Below, piece after piece: positions 55,799-64,000 of a DNA stretch of 64,000 bases. Both the position numbers and the translations under genes were made by a program. This DNA comes from Hyphomicrobiales bacterium (GTDB lineage: Bacteria > Pseudomonadota > Alphaproteobacteria > Rhizobiales > OSC116): NCBI GenBank assembly GCA_013214705.1, contig JABSRZ010000012.1, positions 22,901-86,900 of the forward strand, read 5' to 3'. The notes below the pieces were generated by a model, which was given only the letters and a program-made list of their open reading frames with translations, made no database searches and was not told the DNA's origin. The first letter of the stretch is position 1, and each line of letters starts with the position of its first letter.

Positions 55799-57145
55799 AT
55801 GATAAAAAAAATATCTAGTAAAATATACGTTTCTCTGACCTCGAACAGCGATGAAGCTATATCGACGCGGTCGGCGATGTTGGCGTTTGGCATTCGGCTA
55901 TTTAGCGCGGCATTTGTTTATGTATCGCATATTATTTTGGCGCGCTGGCTGGGCACCAAACATTTTGGGGTTTACACCTATGTGTGGACATGGGTGATTA
56001 TTCTAGGCCAAATATCGACTTTAGGGTTTTCGATCGCCATGGTGAAGCATTTGCCTAAATATTTTAAAGATGGCAAATATGGTGAGTTTTTAGGGCTGAT
56101 ATTTTTTGGCCGCTGGGTCAGCATAATTTTGGCGATATTTATTGCCGGTGTGGGCATTGGTTTTGTTTATATATTTGCCGATGTGGCAACAAATATATAC
56201 GCCATACCGCTGGTTTTGGCGCTAATTTGCCTGCCATTATTTGCGCTGGTAGACGTGCAAGAAGGTGTGTGCCGTGCCAATGAATGGGTTTATTTGGCTT
56301 TGTTGCCCAATTATTTAGTGCGGCCGGTTTTGGTCTTGTCACTTTCGGCGATTATTATCTATGGCTATGGCGTTTTAGACGCGCAGAATATTATGGTGGC
56401 TTGCATTGTGGCATCTGCCTTAACTGCCATTGCGCAACTGGTGGCCTTGCAAGTGAAACTGGGCAAAAAACTAGGTATTGAAGCGGCTAAAACCCCGCGA
56501 GTTTTGGTGTGGAAGCCATGGTTTAAACTAGCGCTGACATTGTTATTGGCCGATAGTTTTTTATTGATTATGACCAATAGCGACATCGTTATGTTGCAAT
56601 ATTTTATGCAACCAGAAGACATTGCGGTTTATTATGCGGCGATGAAAACCACTTTATTGGTGGCGTTTATATATTTTGCTGTGGTGGTGGCATCCAGCAA
56701 TAAATTTGGCGAATATTGGCAAAATGATGACAAAGACAAGTTGGCCAAGGCAATAAACCACAGTGTGGTGATGACATTTGCGCCATCATTGGTGGCATCA
56801 TTGGCGATTATTGCGGTGGGTTATTGGTTTTTGCTGGCCTATGGTGAAGATTTTACCCGTGGCTATAGCGTGATTGTGATTTTGAGCGCCGGGGCAATTG
56901 TGAAAGCCGCCACCGGCCCCGCCGAGTGGATGATGATTATGATTGGCCAGCAAAAAATGGTGCTGTGGGTGACCGGCAGCGCCGCGGTTACCAACATAGT
57001 TTTGAATATATTTATGATACCGGTTTGGGGGCTTGAAGGTGCAGCCACCGCCACCGCCATCGCCACCGCAGGCAGCGCGCTGGTGCTGTTTTTCAGGGTG
57101 CGCAGCGCACTCGACATACGGATAAAATTTGCTGGGTTGTTTTAA
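55799..57145 (+). CDS. Polysaccharide/lipid flippase (MATE/Wzx-like)
   Basis: 448-residue membrane protein with about 12-14 hydrophobic helices, of the oligosaccharide flippase (MVF/PST) group. The first helices (AMLAFGIRLFSAAFVYVSHIILARWLG) and the C-terminal YSVIVILSAGAIVKAATGPAEW stretch fit Wzx-like carriers. Probable role is export of a lipid-linked glycan for surface polysaccharide. No glycosyltransferases are nearby, so the substrate is open. Its stop codon lies beside repeat copy E. Confidence 0.86.
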   Translation: MIKKISSKIYVSLTSNSDEAISTRSAMLAFGIRLFSAAFVYVSHIILARWLGTKHFGVYTYVWTWVIILGQISTLGFSIAMVKHLPKYFKDGKYGEFLGLIFFGRWVSIILAIFIAGVGIGFVYIFADVATNIYAIPLVLALICLPLFALVDVQEGVCRANEWVYLALLPNYLVRPVLVLSLSAIIIYGYGVLDAQNIMVACIVASALTAIAQLVALQVKLGKKLGIEAAKTPRVLVWKPWFKLALTLLLADSFLLIMTNSDIVMLQYFMQPEDIAVYYAAMKTTLLVAFIYFAVVVASSNKFGEYWQNDDKDKLAKAINHSVVMTFAPSLVASLAIIAVGYWFLLAYGEDFTRGYSVIVILSAGAIVKAATGPAEWMMIMIGQQKMVLWVTGSAAVTNIVLNIFMIPVWGLEGAATATAIATAGSALVLFFRVRSALDIRIKFAGLF

Positions 57146-57420
57146 GGCAGGCTCTGAATTTCCATCTACCCCCAAGAACCCCTGCGATTCGGCGAGTGCG
57201 CCCAGAAGCCAAAAGGCAAACTCAGTGGCCAACGCGCGGAGGCTAGCTGACGCTTGCGGAGCAAGGGGCTGCGCACGTAAGTGCTAACAGTGACAAGGCC
57301 GATAGGCCGCAGGAACGTATGAATGGGAGTACCCGTAAAGTCGGCAGGAGCGCTAACTTTCTATTGTCTTTTCAGCTTCAACCGCGGGTTCAGACGCTGA
57401 AACACCAGCGGCAAAATTTC
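57146..57420 (+). repeat. Dispersed mosaic repeat, copy E
   Basis: Begins right after the flippase stop, same orientation as copy B. Its core is followed by a tail (from about 57337) that matches the reverse complement of the 43620-43690 region, showing the repeat is longer than the core. Bases 57421-57439 separate it from copy F. Confidence 0.85.
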
Positions 57421-57439
57421 AACATCACAGCCGATCAGT

Positions 57440-57657
57440 AAACTCTGGGGTGGCGCTCCTGCCGATACAGGGGTGCTTGCATTTATACGCCCACCTTTCG
57501 GCGGGCTGTTGGCACTTGTGTGCGAATCCACACACTGGCGTGTGCGGCTTCTAGCCTCCGCGCGTTGGTTGGCAGCGGCTTCGAGCGACTGCATTAGCGC
57601 TCACTGAACAGCGCGTTGTGTGGAGGCGAGGGGCAGATAGATATTCTGAGTTTTTGG
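57440..57657 (-). repeat. Dispersed mosaic repeat, copy F
   Basis: Inverted partner of copy E. The inner part matches copies C and D (CTAGCCTCCGCGCGTTGG), while the outer module (GGCTTCGAGCG ... CGTTGTGTGGA) matches copy A only. Ends against the stop of the MOSC gene with ATTCTGAGTTTT. Confidence 0.85.
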
Positions 57658-58419
57658 TTAGCTAATGCTGATTTTATCGCCTGCCGCAATATTGCCGCCA
57701 TGCTCGACCATGGCGTAGACGCCCATATACATGTGGTCATAATTTTGTTTCAGCGCTTTATTTAGGTCTGTGTCGCGCATCGCGGTGGTTGGGTTGACAT
57801 CGACGGCTGGGCAGCGGACGATTTTTTTGAAAATTTTGAGTTTGGCTTTGCCGATATTTAGGGTTTTGCCTAGCATGTTTAGCTCATCAAATGGCGGCAA
57901 ATCGCCATCTATGTGCAAATTGCATCTGAACCTAATTGGGTTGATTGTTAGGCCGGTATCGGCTTCGAATTTGCGCACGCTGTTTAGGTTGATGATGCTG
58001 ATGCATTTCTCTTTTACATCGGAAAATGAATGATTATCGGCAGTTAGCAATTTGGCATCGCCTTTTAAATCGCCATCGAAATAATCATTAATGAAAAACT
58101 CGATGTCTCTAATGCCTGATGCGGTGGTTAGCTCTGCCTCTAACAGGGTTTTGCTGTGTTTTTTAATGGTAATAAATTCTACTGCGTCATCATATATAAT
58201 GTTTAGGCTGGCGGCCTTGGCGATTTTGGCCAATACGATGAATTTGGCTTTGCTGGTATGTTGTGGGTCATATATATCAAACCCGCTATCGCCATTTTCC
58301 AAACTAAATTTACGGTCGCCCACAATAGTTTGGCCAGTTTCAAGCTGGGTTTTGGCTAATCTATCTGGGCTGAAACCTTTTATTGGGTAGCGGTAAATAT
58401 GGTTTAAAAACAAATTCAT
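57658..58419 (-). CDS. MOSC domain-containing protein
   Basis: 253-residue protein with the MOSC N-terminal beta-barrel domain (NHIYRYPIKGFSPDRL) and a MOSC domain whose conserved Cys is in IVRCPAVDVNPTT (about 197-209). MOSC proteins use molybdenum cofactor, for example in reducing N-hydroxylated compounds, or carry sulfur. Complete and of normal size. Stop lies against repeat copy F. Confidence 0.9.
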   Translation of the reverse strand: MNLFLNHIYRYPIKGFSPDRLAKTQLETGQTIVGDRKFSLENGDSGFDIYDPQHTSKAKFIVLAKIAKAASLNIIYDDAVEFITIKKHSKTLLEAELTTASGIRDIEFFINDYFDGDLKGDAKLLTADNHSFSDVKEKCISIINLNSVRKFEADTGLTINPIRFRCNLHIDGDLPPFDELNMLGKTLNIGKAKLKIFKKIVRCPAVDVNPTTAMRDTDLNKALKQNYDHMYMGVYAMVEHGGNIAAGDKISIS

Positions 58420-58558
58420 GATGGCCTCTTAAATATGCAAAATTAGTGCTTATGTTATTATAGAAACATCTTATAGTGAAGAACGATAATTGTTTTTCAT
58501 AGCTATAATTATAAACGCCTGATGGGTTTATAAAAAAATAGGCTGGAAAGGAAACAAG

Positions 58559-61156
58559 ATGAATTTAGAACGCTATACCGACCGCGCCAAGGGATTTATT
58601 CAAGCCGCGCAAACCATTGCCATGCGCGATGGTCACCAGAAATTTTTACCCGAACATATTTTAAAAGCCTTACTTGATGACAAAGAAGGCTTTGCCACCA
58701 AACTGATTGAAAAATCTGGCGGGGATGCCAAGGCAGCTTATAGCACCAATGAGGCCGCGTTAAGCCGGGTGCCAAAAGTAACTGGCAGCGGCGCTGGACA
58801 ATTATATATGGATGCCAGCGTGGTGAAATTTGCCGACAATGCCGAACAAGTTGCGCAAAAATCGGGCGATAGTTTTGTGACTGTCGAGACCTTATTGCTG
58901 GGCTTATTGCTAACTTTAGACAGTGCAGCCGGCAAAGCGCTCAAAGCCGCCAATGTTAAGGCCGAAAATTTAAACGCCATCATCAAAGAAATTAGGAATG
59001 GCCGGACTGCGGACAGCGCCTCGGCCGAAGAAAATTATGAAGCGCTGGAAAAATATGCCCGGGACCTGACGCAAGCTGCGCGCGACGGGCAATTAGACCC
59101 AGTGATTGGCCGTGATGAAGAGATTAGGCGCACGATACAAGTGTTGTCGCGCCGTACCAAAAACAACCCGATTTTAATTGGTGAACCGGGCGTGGGTAAA
59201 ACCGCGATTGCCGAAGGCATGGCGGTGCGCATTATCAATGGTGATGTGCCAGAAAGCCTGCGCACAAAACGTTTAATGTCGTTAGATATGGGGGCGCTGA
59301 TTGCCGGCGCTAAATATCGTGGCGAATTTGAAGAGCGGCTAAAAGCCGTGCTGGCTGATGTAACGGCCGCGGCCGGTGAGATTATATTATTTATCGATGA
59401 AATGCACACTTTGGTTGGCGCTGGCAAAGCCGACGGGGCGATGGATGCGTCTAACCTGTTAAAACCTGCTTTGGCACGGGGTGAGCTACATTGCATTGGC
59501 GCGACCACATTAGATGAATATAGAAAATATATCGAAAAAGATGCGGCATTGGCGCGGCGGTTTCAACCGGTATTGATTAAAGAACCGACGGTGGAAGATA
59601 CTATTTCTATCTTGCGCGGGTTGAAGGATAAATATGAGCTGCATCATGGCATTCGGATTGCCGACCGGGCTTTAGTCAGCGCGGCGACATTGTCCAACCG
59701 CTATATATCTGACCGGTTTTTGCCCGACAAAGCTATTGACCTGATGGACGAAGCCGCCAGCCGGTTGCGCATGCAGGCCGAAAGCAAGCCCGAAGAATTG
59801 GATGAGCTTGACCGCAAAATTATTCAGCTGAAAATTGAGCGTGAAGCTTTGTTAAAAGAAACGGATGATGCCTCTATCGACCGGCTAGCCAAGTTAGAAA
59901 AAGAGCTGGCTGACCTTGAAGATAACAGCACCGCGCTAACCCAAAAATGGTTGCACGAAAAAGAAGGCTTAAACGAAGTTAAATTGCTGCAAGAAGAACT
60001 TGAACAAGCGCGTCTGCAATTAGAAGTGGCGCAGCGAAACAGCCGTTTGGAAGAAGCCTCTAAACTGGCTTATGCCCTCATACCGAGCCTTGAAGCCAAG
60101 CTTAATGCACGAGTTGAAGCCCAGAAAAATATGGCGGATGACGTGGAGCGTTTGGTCGAAGAAGTGGTGACGGAAGAGCATATCGCGCATATAGTTTCGC
60201 GTTGGACCGGCATACCTGTCGAAAAAATGTTATCTGGCGAACGCGATAAATTGTTGAATATGGAAGCTGCCCTTGGCCAGCGGGTTATTGGCCAATCTGA
60301 CGCGGTGAAAGCCGTTTCGACCGCTGTGCGCCGGGCGCGTGCCGGGCTTAACGACCCCAGCAAACCGATTGGCAGTTTTTTGTTTTTAGGCCCTACAGGT
60401 GTGGGCAAAACCGAATTGGTAAAATCGCTCGCCGGGTTTTTGTTTGATGATGACAGCGCCATTTGCCGCCTAGATATGTCTGAATATATGGAGAAACATT
60501 CGGTCGCCAGACTTATTGGCGCGCCGCCCGGATATGTAGGTTATGAAGAAGGTGGCGCATTAACCGAAGCCATTCGACGTAGGCCTTATCAGGTGATATT
60601 ATTTGATGAAATTGAAAAAGCTCACCCAGATGTATTTAACGTTTTATTGCAAGTGCTTGATGATGGCAGGTTAACTGATGGCCAAGGCCGGGTGGTGGAT
60701 TTTAAAAATACCATCATTATTTTAACTTCCAATTTAGGCTCTGAATATCTGCTTGCGCCAGATGATGATGTGGAGCTGACCGAAGCCAAGGTATTGGACG
60801 CTGCGCGCGGGCATTTTAGACCGGAATTCATCAATAGATTGGATGAAATGTTGGTATTCCACCGGTTGGAAAAAAGCCATATGGGCGCGATTGTTGACAT
60901 TCAACTAGCCCGCTTGGCGCAGTTGCTAGAGGAGCGTAAAATTACACTTGAGCTGACGGATGATGCCAAAATCTATTTGGCAGATAAAGGCTATGACCCG
61001 GCTTATGGCGCGCGGCCGCTCAAACGTGCTGTGCAAAAATACATTCAAAACCCGTTAGCTGATTTGATATTGGCGGGTGAGGTGTTTGACGGACAAACTG
61101 TGAAAATAGACCAGGTGAACGGTGCGCTGACATTTGGCAACCCGACATTGAATTAA
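58559..61156 (+). CDS. clpB: ATP-dependent chaperone ClpB
   Basis: 865-residue Hsp100 disaggregase working with DnaK. N domain with Clp repeats (1-145), first AAA+ module with Walker [10 protein letters not shown] (about 207) and Walker [14 protein letters not shown], the coiled-coil middle domain (about 400-525) that distinguishes ClpB from ClpA/ClpC, and the second AAA+ with GPTGVGKTE (about 607) and [12 protein letters not shown]. Strong AAAGGAAA ribosome site before the ATG. Likely heat-shock regulated, but no clear sigma-32 promoter is seen. Confidence 0.97.
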   Translation: MNLERYTDRAKGFIQAAQTIAMRDGHQKFLPEHILKALLDDKEGFATKLIEKSGGDAKAAYSTNEAALSRVPKVTGSGAGQLYMDASVVKFADNAEQVAQKSGDSFVTVETLLLGLLLTLDSAAGKALKAANVKAENLNAIIKEIRNGRTADSASAEENYEALEKYARDLTQAARDGQLDPVIGRDEEIRRTIQVLSRRTKNNPILIGEPGVGKTAIAEGMAVRIINGDVPESLRTKRLMSLDMGALIAGAKYRGEFEERLKAVLADVTAAAGEIILFIDEMHTLVGAGKADGAMDASNLLKPALARGELHCIGATTLDEYRKYIEKDAALARRFQPVLIKEPTVEDTISILRGLKDKYELHHGIRIADRALVSAATLSNRYISDRFLPDKAIDLMDEAASRLRMQAESKPEELDELDRKIIQLKIEREALLKETDDASIDRLAKLEKELADLEDNSTALTQKWLHEKEGLNEVKLLQEELEQARLQLEVAQRNSRLEEASKLAYALIPSLEAKLNARVEAQKNMADDVERLVEEVVTEEHIAHIVSRWTGIPVEKMLSGERDKLLNMEAALGQRVIGQSDAVKAVSTAVRRARAGLNDPSKPIGSFLFLGPTGVGKTELVKSLAGFLFDDDSAICRLDMSEYMEKHSVARLIGAPPGYVGYEEGGALTEAIRRRPYQVILFDEIEKAHPDVFNVLLQVLDDGRLTDGQGRVVDFKNTIIILTSNLGSEYLLAPDDDVELTEAKVLDAARGHFRPEFINRLDEMLVFHRLEKSHMGAIVDIQLARLAQLLEERKITLELTDDAKIYLADKGYDPAYGARPLKRAVQKYIQNPLADLILAGEVFDGQTVKIDQVNGALTFGNPTLN

Positions 61157-61365
61157 TGCTTACCTGCGGGCGCGCCACTTTTGATACTTACCTGCGGGCG
61201 CGCACTATGTGCGCTGGCTTAAGCCACTCAGCCGCTGGTTTGTGGCTAATCACCACCCAATCTAGTCTCATTAAGCTTAGGTTGCGGGTGGGGGTGGCCT
61301 GAGCTGCGGGCTGGCAGTTTGGGCTATTGTCAGGCCTTGGGCGTGGGTTGGCTTAAGTATAAATG
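61157..61365. other. GC-rich convergent gap with 17-base direct repeat
   Basis: CTTACCTGCGGGCGCGC occurs at 61159-61175 and 61187-61203. A 6-bp hairpin GCGCAC/GTGCGC follows (61200-61214), and AGCCAC/GTGGCT can pair further on. No T run; possible bidirectional stop of clpB and the M23 gene. No similarity to the other repeat family was noticed. Confidence 0.5.
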
Positions 61366-63243
61366 TTATCTTTGTGCCAAATTTGTGGTGGCTTCGGTTT
61401 GGTTTAATTTGCTGGTGATTCTGGCTTTTTCTTTTTTAAACTTTGCCAATGTTGTGCCGGTTAACTTGCTGGGAGCGCCGGTGCCACGGCCGATATATTT
61501 CATCGGGTTGACTTTTTTGTCGTTTTTGATGACTTCGAAATGCAGATGATTGCCAGTTGACATGCCGGTCGAGCCTACATAACCAATAATCTGACCTTTG
61601 CGCACCATTTTGCCCGGCTTCATGCCTTTAGCAATTTTATTCATGTGGAAATAGGCAGTTTTATATCCATTTTGATGATCTATCCGAATGTAACGACCTG
61701 CGCCGCCATTCCATTTAGCGATGAGTATTTTACCACTTGCGGCGGCGTAAATGGGCGTACCGCGAGGGGCAGCAAAATCGCTACCAGAATGCATTTTCCA
61801 ACGTTTGGTAATGGGGTGGCGGCGCATGCCAAATTTACTGTTCATTTTTACACCCGGTACAGGGGCGGCTAATACGCCACCTGAAGATGGGTTAATGGAG
61901 GTGCCTTTGTCATCGTAAAACTGGCCACCATAACGGAAATAGGTGTAAACTTTGCCATAGGCTTTGAACGAAATATAAAGCAGCTTACCAAGTTTTTGGA
62001 ATTTGCCGCCAGAGGTTTCTTGCTGGTCGTAGAAAATTTCTAATATATCGCCAGATTTGATTTTTTTAGATTTTGCGGTTTGGTTGTAAACGCTTAGCAA
62101 GCGGTTTTGAACATCTTTGGGCACGCCTTGAGCCGCCACGGTGTTTTTAAACGAGCCTTTAACCCATGAACGCGTGCGGTAATAGGCTGTTTGGGTTTTG
62201 ACATTGCTTGTGGCATTGGTTGTGGCTTTAGGCGTGGCAAGGCTGGCTATTTGAGTATTTGGCTTGGCAACGGGTTTGCGGGTCAGTGGTTTTTGCGGCG
62301 CGGGGGTAAATTTAGGGGCTTTAAGGGGCTTGGTGGGGCGCATTGACAGCGCTGTTACCGCTTTGGATGGTAAATCCACAACCAGTTCATTTTGTTTATT
62401 ATAGCTTATTGAAATGCTGCCAAGTAATTTGTCGTTTGGCCGTGAGGCACGATAGCCAACCGGAATTTCGATTTTGATTGGGTGAATGCTGGTGTTGTTG
62501 GTGCGCCGGTCGAGTGTTAGGCTAAGTGGCTGGCCAACTTCTAAGGCATCTACTTTAACATGCGGCGCTAATTTGGTGACAATGGCGTGGGCTTCACTGG
62601 TGTTAGCGCCATTATCGCGGAGGATTTTAAGCAAAGTGTCGCCACTTTTAACTTTAATGTTACGCACTACCACTTTAAATGGCGCGGCCGCGGTTGCAGG
62701 TTCGGTTGATGAAGTCTGCTGTATGCTCTGAGCTTTTTGAGCGGCATCGTTTGGCTTTAAGTTTAGCGAAGCTAATTGAGTTTGAGATAGAGTTTTGCGC
62801 GCCACATTTGACGCGGCCTGACCATTAGTACCGACATTTGGGCTGAGGCCGACTTTGTTGGCGGTTACAGCAGCGGCTGTTTGTTGCAACGGCTTTGCGG
62901 TAAATGAGGGGTTGGCAAAAGCTATCTTGGGTTTGGCGAAAGTGGAATCTCGTTTGGCAGTGCGGTTTACTTTTTGTTCTTTCAGCTTGCCTTGTTTAAT
63001 GAGCGAAAGTTTTGTATCGGCTTTGGGTTGGATGGAAACAACTGGTTTTGGCGTGGATATTTGAGCTTTTTTAGGCAGATTAAATGTTGCGGACTGACTG
63101 ATGAAAACAGTTGAGACCGTATTCATATTGGTCGATAGCCCCCAAAAAGCAGCAGCAAAAAACAAAAGGCTAATTGCGCCCGTTGTTATAGAAGACCACA
63201 TCCACTTGGAAGTGACTTCAATATTTTCGCTGTATAGCGCCAT
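61366..63243 (-). CDS. M23-family peptidoglycan endopeptidase with LysM-like/OapA-like domain
   Basis: 625-residue murein hydrolase. A single transmembrane helix (about 18-40) is followed by a long Pro/Lys/Thr/Ala-rich linker, a LysM/OapA-like domain (IKVKSGDTLLKILRDNGAN, about 197-215) and a C-terminal zinc peptidase domain: HSGSDFAAPRGTPIYA (Hx3D, near 483) and HLHFEV (HxH, near 566). The GMRRHPI motif before the zinc site is typical. This type cleaves D-Ala-mDAP crosslinks during elongation or division. Confidence 0.93.
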   Translation of the reverse strand: MALYSENIEVTSKWMWSSITTGAISLLFFAAAFWGLSTNMNTVSTVFISQSATFNLPKKAQISTPKPVVSIQPKADTKLSLIKQGKLKEQKVNRTAKRDSTFAKPKIAFANPSFTAKPLQQTAAAVTANKVGLSPNVGTNGQAASNVARKTLSQTQLASLNLKPNDAAQKAQSIQQTSSTEPATAAAPFKVVVRNIKVKSGDTLLKILRDNGANTSEAHAIVTKLAPHVKVDALEVGQPLSLTLDRRTNNTSIHPIKIEIPVGYRASRPNDKLLGSISISYNKQNELVVDLPSKAVTALSMRPTKPLKAPKFTPAPQKPLTRKPVAKPNTQIASLATPKATTNATSNVKTQTAYYRTRSWVKGSFKNTVAAQGVPKDVQNRLLSVYNQTAKSKKIKSGDILEIFYDQQETSGGKFQKLGKLLYISFKAYGKVYTYFRYGGQFYDDKGTSINPSSGGVLAAPVPGVKMNSKFGMRRHPITKRWKMHSGSDFAAPRGTPIYAAASGKILIAKWNGGAGRYIRIDHQNGYKTAYFHMNKIAKGMKPGKMVRKGQIIGYVGSTGMSTGNHLHFEVIKNDKKVNPMKYIGRGTGAPSKLTGTTLAKFKKEKARITSKLNQTEATTNLAQR

Positions 63244-63550
63244 TTAATTGCCTTTTTGCCCCACCTGAGCAGGTTACTTTATTATGGTAAACGAGCCGTT
63301 AACTTATTAAGCGGCCTTATTATGTGCCATAAAATATACAAATGTGATGAGATTATGACCAGATTTAAAAAATCAAATTAAGCACACATATAATATATAG
63401 GATAATTGTCGTATTTGTTCTATTATTATATCTGATAATTTTGTGAAACCTTAAATTAGGATTAATTTCAACATTTGGGTTTAGGCTTGTTCATTATTTG
63501 CATGAATCGGTTGATAAGTTTTGAATGTATTTTTTTGTTCAATTTATGTG

Positions 63551-63579
63551 TTGACGGAAGTTTATGTTTTCCGTATAAC
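63551..63579 (+). promoter_or_regulatory. Strong promoter, probably for an rRNA operon
   Basis: TTGACG (63551-63556), exactly 17-base spacer, TATAAC (63574-63579). The 300 bases upstream (63244-63550) are very AT-rich with no open frame. No gene follows in the window before its end, consistent with a long untranslated leader. Confidence 0.75.
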
Positions 63580-63686
63580 CCGCTCATTGAACAGCGGCGC
63601 TTAGTGGTTCTGCTGAAGAGATGCTTTTGACCCTTATGACTGGGTGTTTAAATAAGAGTTATATTTGATACGTTGGTATTATCTTA

Positions 63687-64000
63687 TGTTGTTTGACATT
63701 GTAAATTTTAGAAGAGAGACGTAGGCGGTTATTTTTGGCTGATCTTATAGATCTTGGTATTTTGGACTTTAGTTTAGAATATCAGCTTTGATATATTGTC
63801 GACGTTTTCTTATGAACGTCTAATCACATTACCTTTGTGGTTAGACAGATTAACGTGAAGAAGGTTATTAGGTATTTATATTTAGTAATTAACTTTGAGT
63901 AATCGAACAACATAGCTGTCCATTAATTTGGACAACGACGGAACATCACATTTTTAATGATATGTAACGTCAGCAAAGCGAGCAGCACTTTATGTGTTGC
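63687..64000 (+). promoter_or_regulatory. Probable rRNA operon leader (16S gene beyond the window)
   Basis: A block from 63687 (TGTTGTTTGACATTGT followed by GAAGAGAGACGTAGGCGG) resembles the conserved leader that precedes 16S rRNA in Alphaproteobacteria, including a boxA-like element. It is followed by hairpins at 63801-63820 (GACGTT/AACGTC), 63818-63846 (11 bp with one G-U) and 63917-63934 (TGTCCA/TGGACA). The first 16S bases are not reached. Identification rests on recall of this leader pattern. Confidence 0.6.

Noticed and set aside
57361..57594. 77-codon reverse frame in the flippase-MOSC gap
   Set aside because: It lies wholly inside repeat copies E and F, with no ribosome site and no protein-like pattern.
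63961..64000. Start of 16S rRNA at the window end
   Set aside because: The conserved first bases of 16S (ending in GAGTTTGATC) are not present; only the leader is reached.

Overview
The window is a chromosomal segment of a free-living alphaproteobacterium, probably marine, with AT-leaning DNA. The gene order supports this. There is a block bolA, dnaJ-like, cobS, cobT, esterase-like, rpmB, DUF3108, SUV3-type helicase, S4 protein, 7Fe ferredoxin, and a second block hlyC/corC, aroB, aroK, small membrane ORF, xerD, accA. Both are arrangements I associate with Alphaproteobacteria. CobS/CobT point to aerobic cobalamin synthesis. The last kilobase looks like the promoter and leader of an rRNA operon whose 16S gene lies beyond the window. 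No genus can be named from the sequence alone.

Layout. 1-2.6 kb: acidic exported protein, aldo/keto reductase, cytochrome c. 2.6-9.6 kb: a xylose locus (xylA-xylB with an UnbV/FG-GAP protein downstream, a divergent LacI-type regulator and aldose 1-epimerase). 9.6-15.7 kb: TauE-type permease and an RND efflux pump with its adaptor. 16-24 kb: FAD oxidoreductase, YcaQ-type glycosylase, histidine phosphatase, sulfatase, PiT transporter, arsenite methyltransferase, ferredoxin. 24-35.4 kb: helicase/S4, hydroxypyruvate isomerase, L28, and the cobST-dnaJ-bolA set. 35.5-42 kb: CorC-like protein, shikimate genes, XerD, AccA, L,D-transpeptidase. 42-44 kb: a two-gene foreign-looking cassette (winged-helix-like protein and solitary DNA methyltransferase) between inverted repeats. 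44-51 kb: acyl-CoA synthetase, TusA, ArsC-like protein, CobW GTPase, two tandem EamA transporters and a D-Ala-D-Ala carboxypeptidase. 51-64 kb: DgkA, tRNA-Leu, YqaA, DsbB, esterase, GluQ, histidine kinase, flippase, MOSC protein, ClpB, M23 peptidase, rRNA leader.

The most interesting parts are not ordinary genes. (1) A family of GC-rich mosaic repeats occupies three convergent intergenic regions (35.4, 42.1-43.9, 57.1-57.7 kb). The outer ends lie within tens of bases of the native stop codons and face inward. One locus is a fused minimal pair, one is an inverted pair without cargo, and one carries the methyltransferase cassette. (2) Two copies of an approximately 75-base element lie 230 bases apart upstream of the hydroxypyruvate isomerase gene. 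Their outer stem is kept although its bases differ, which suggests an undescribed structured RNA. (3) A tandem duplication produced two EamA transporters and left a broken copy of the carboxypeptidase C-terminus between them.

There is no CRISPR array, transposase, integrase other than XerD, or phage structural gene in the window.
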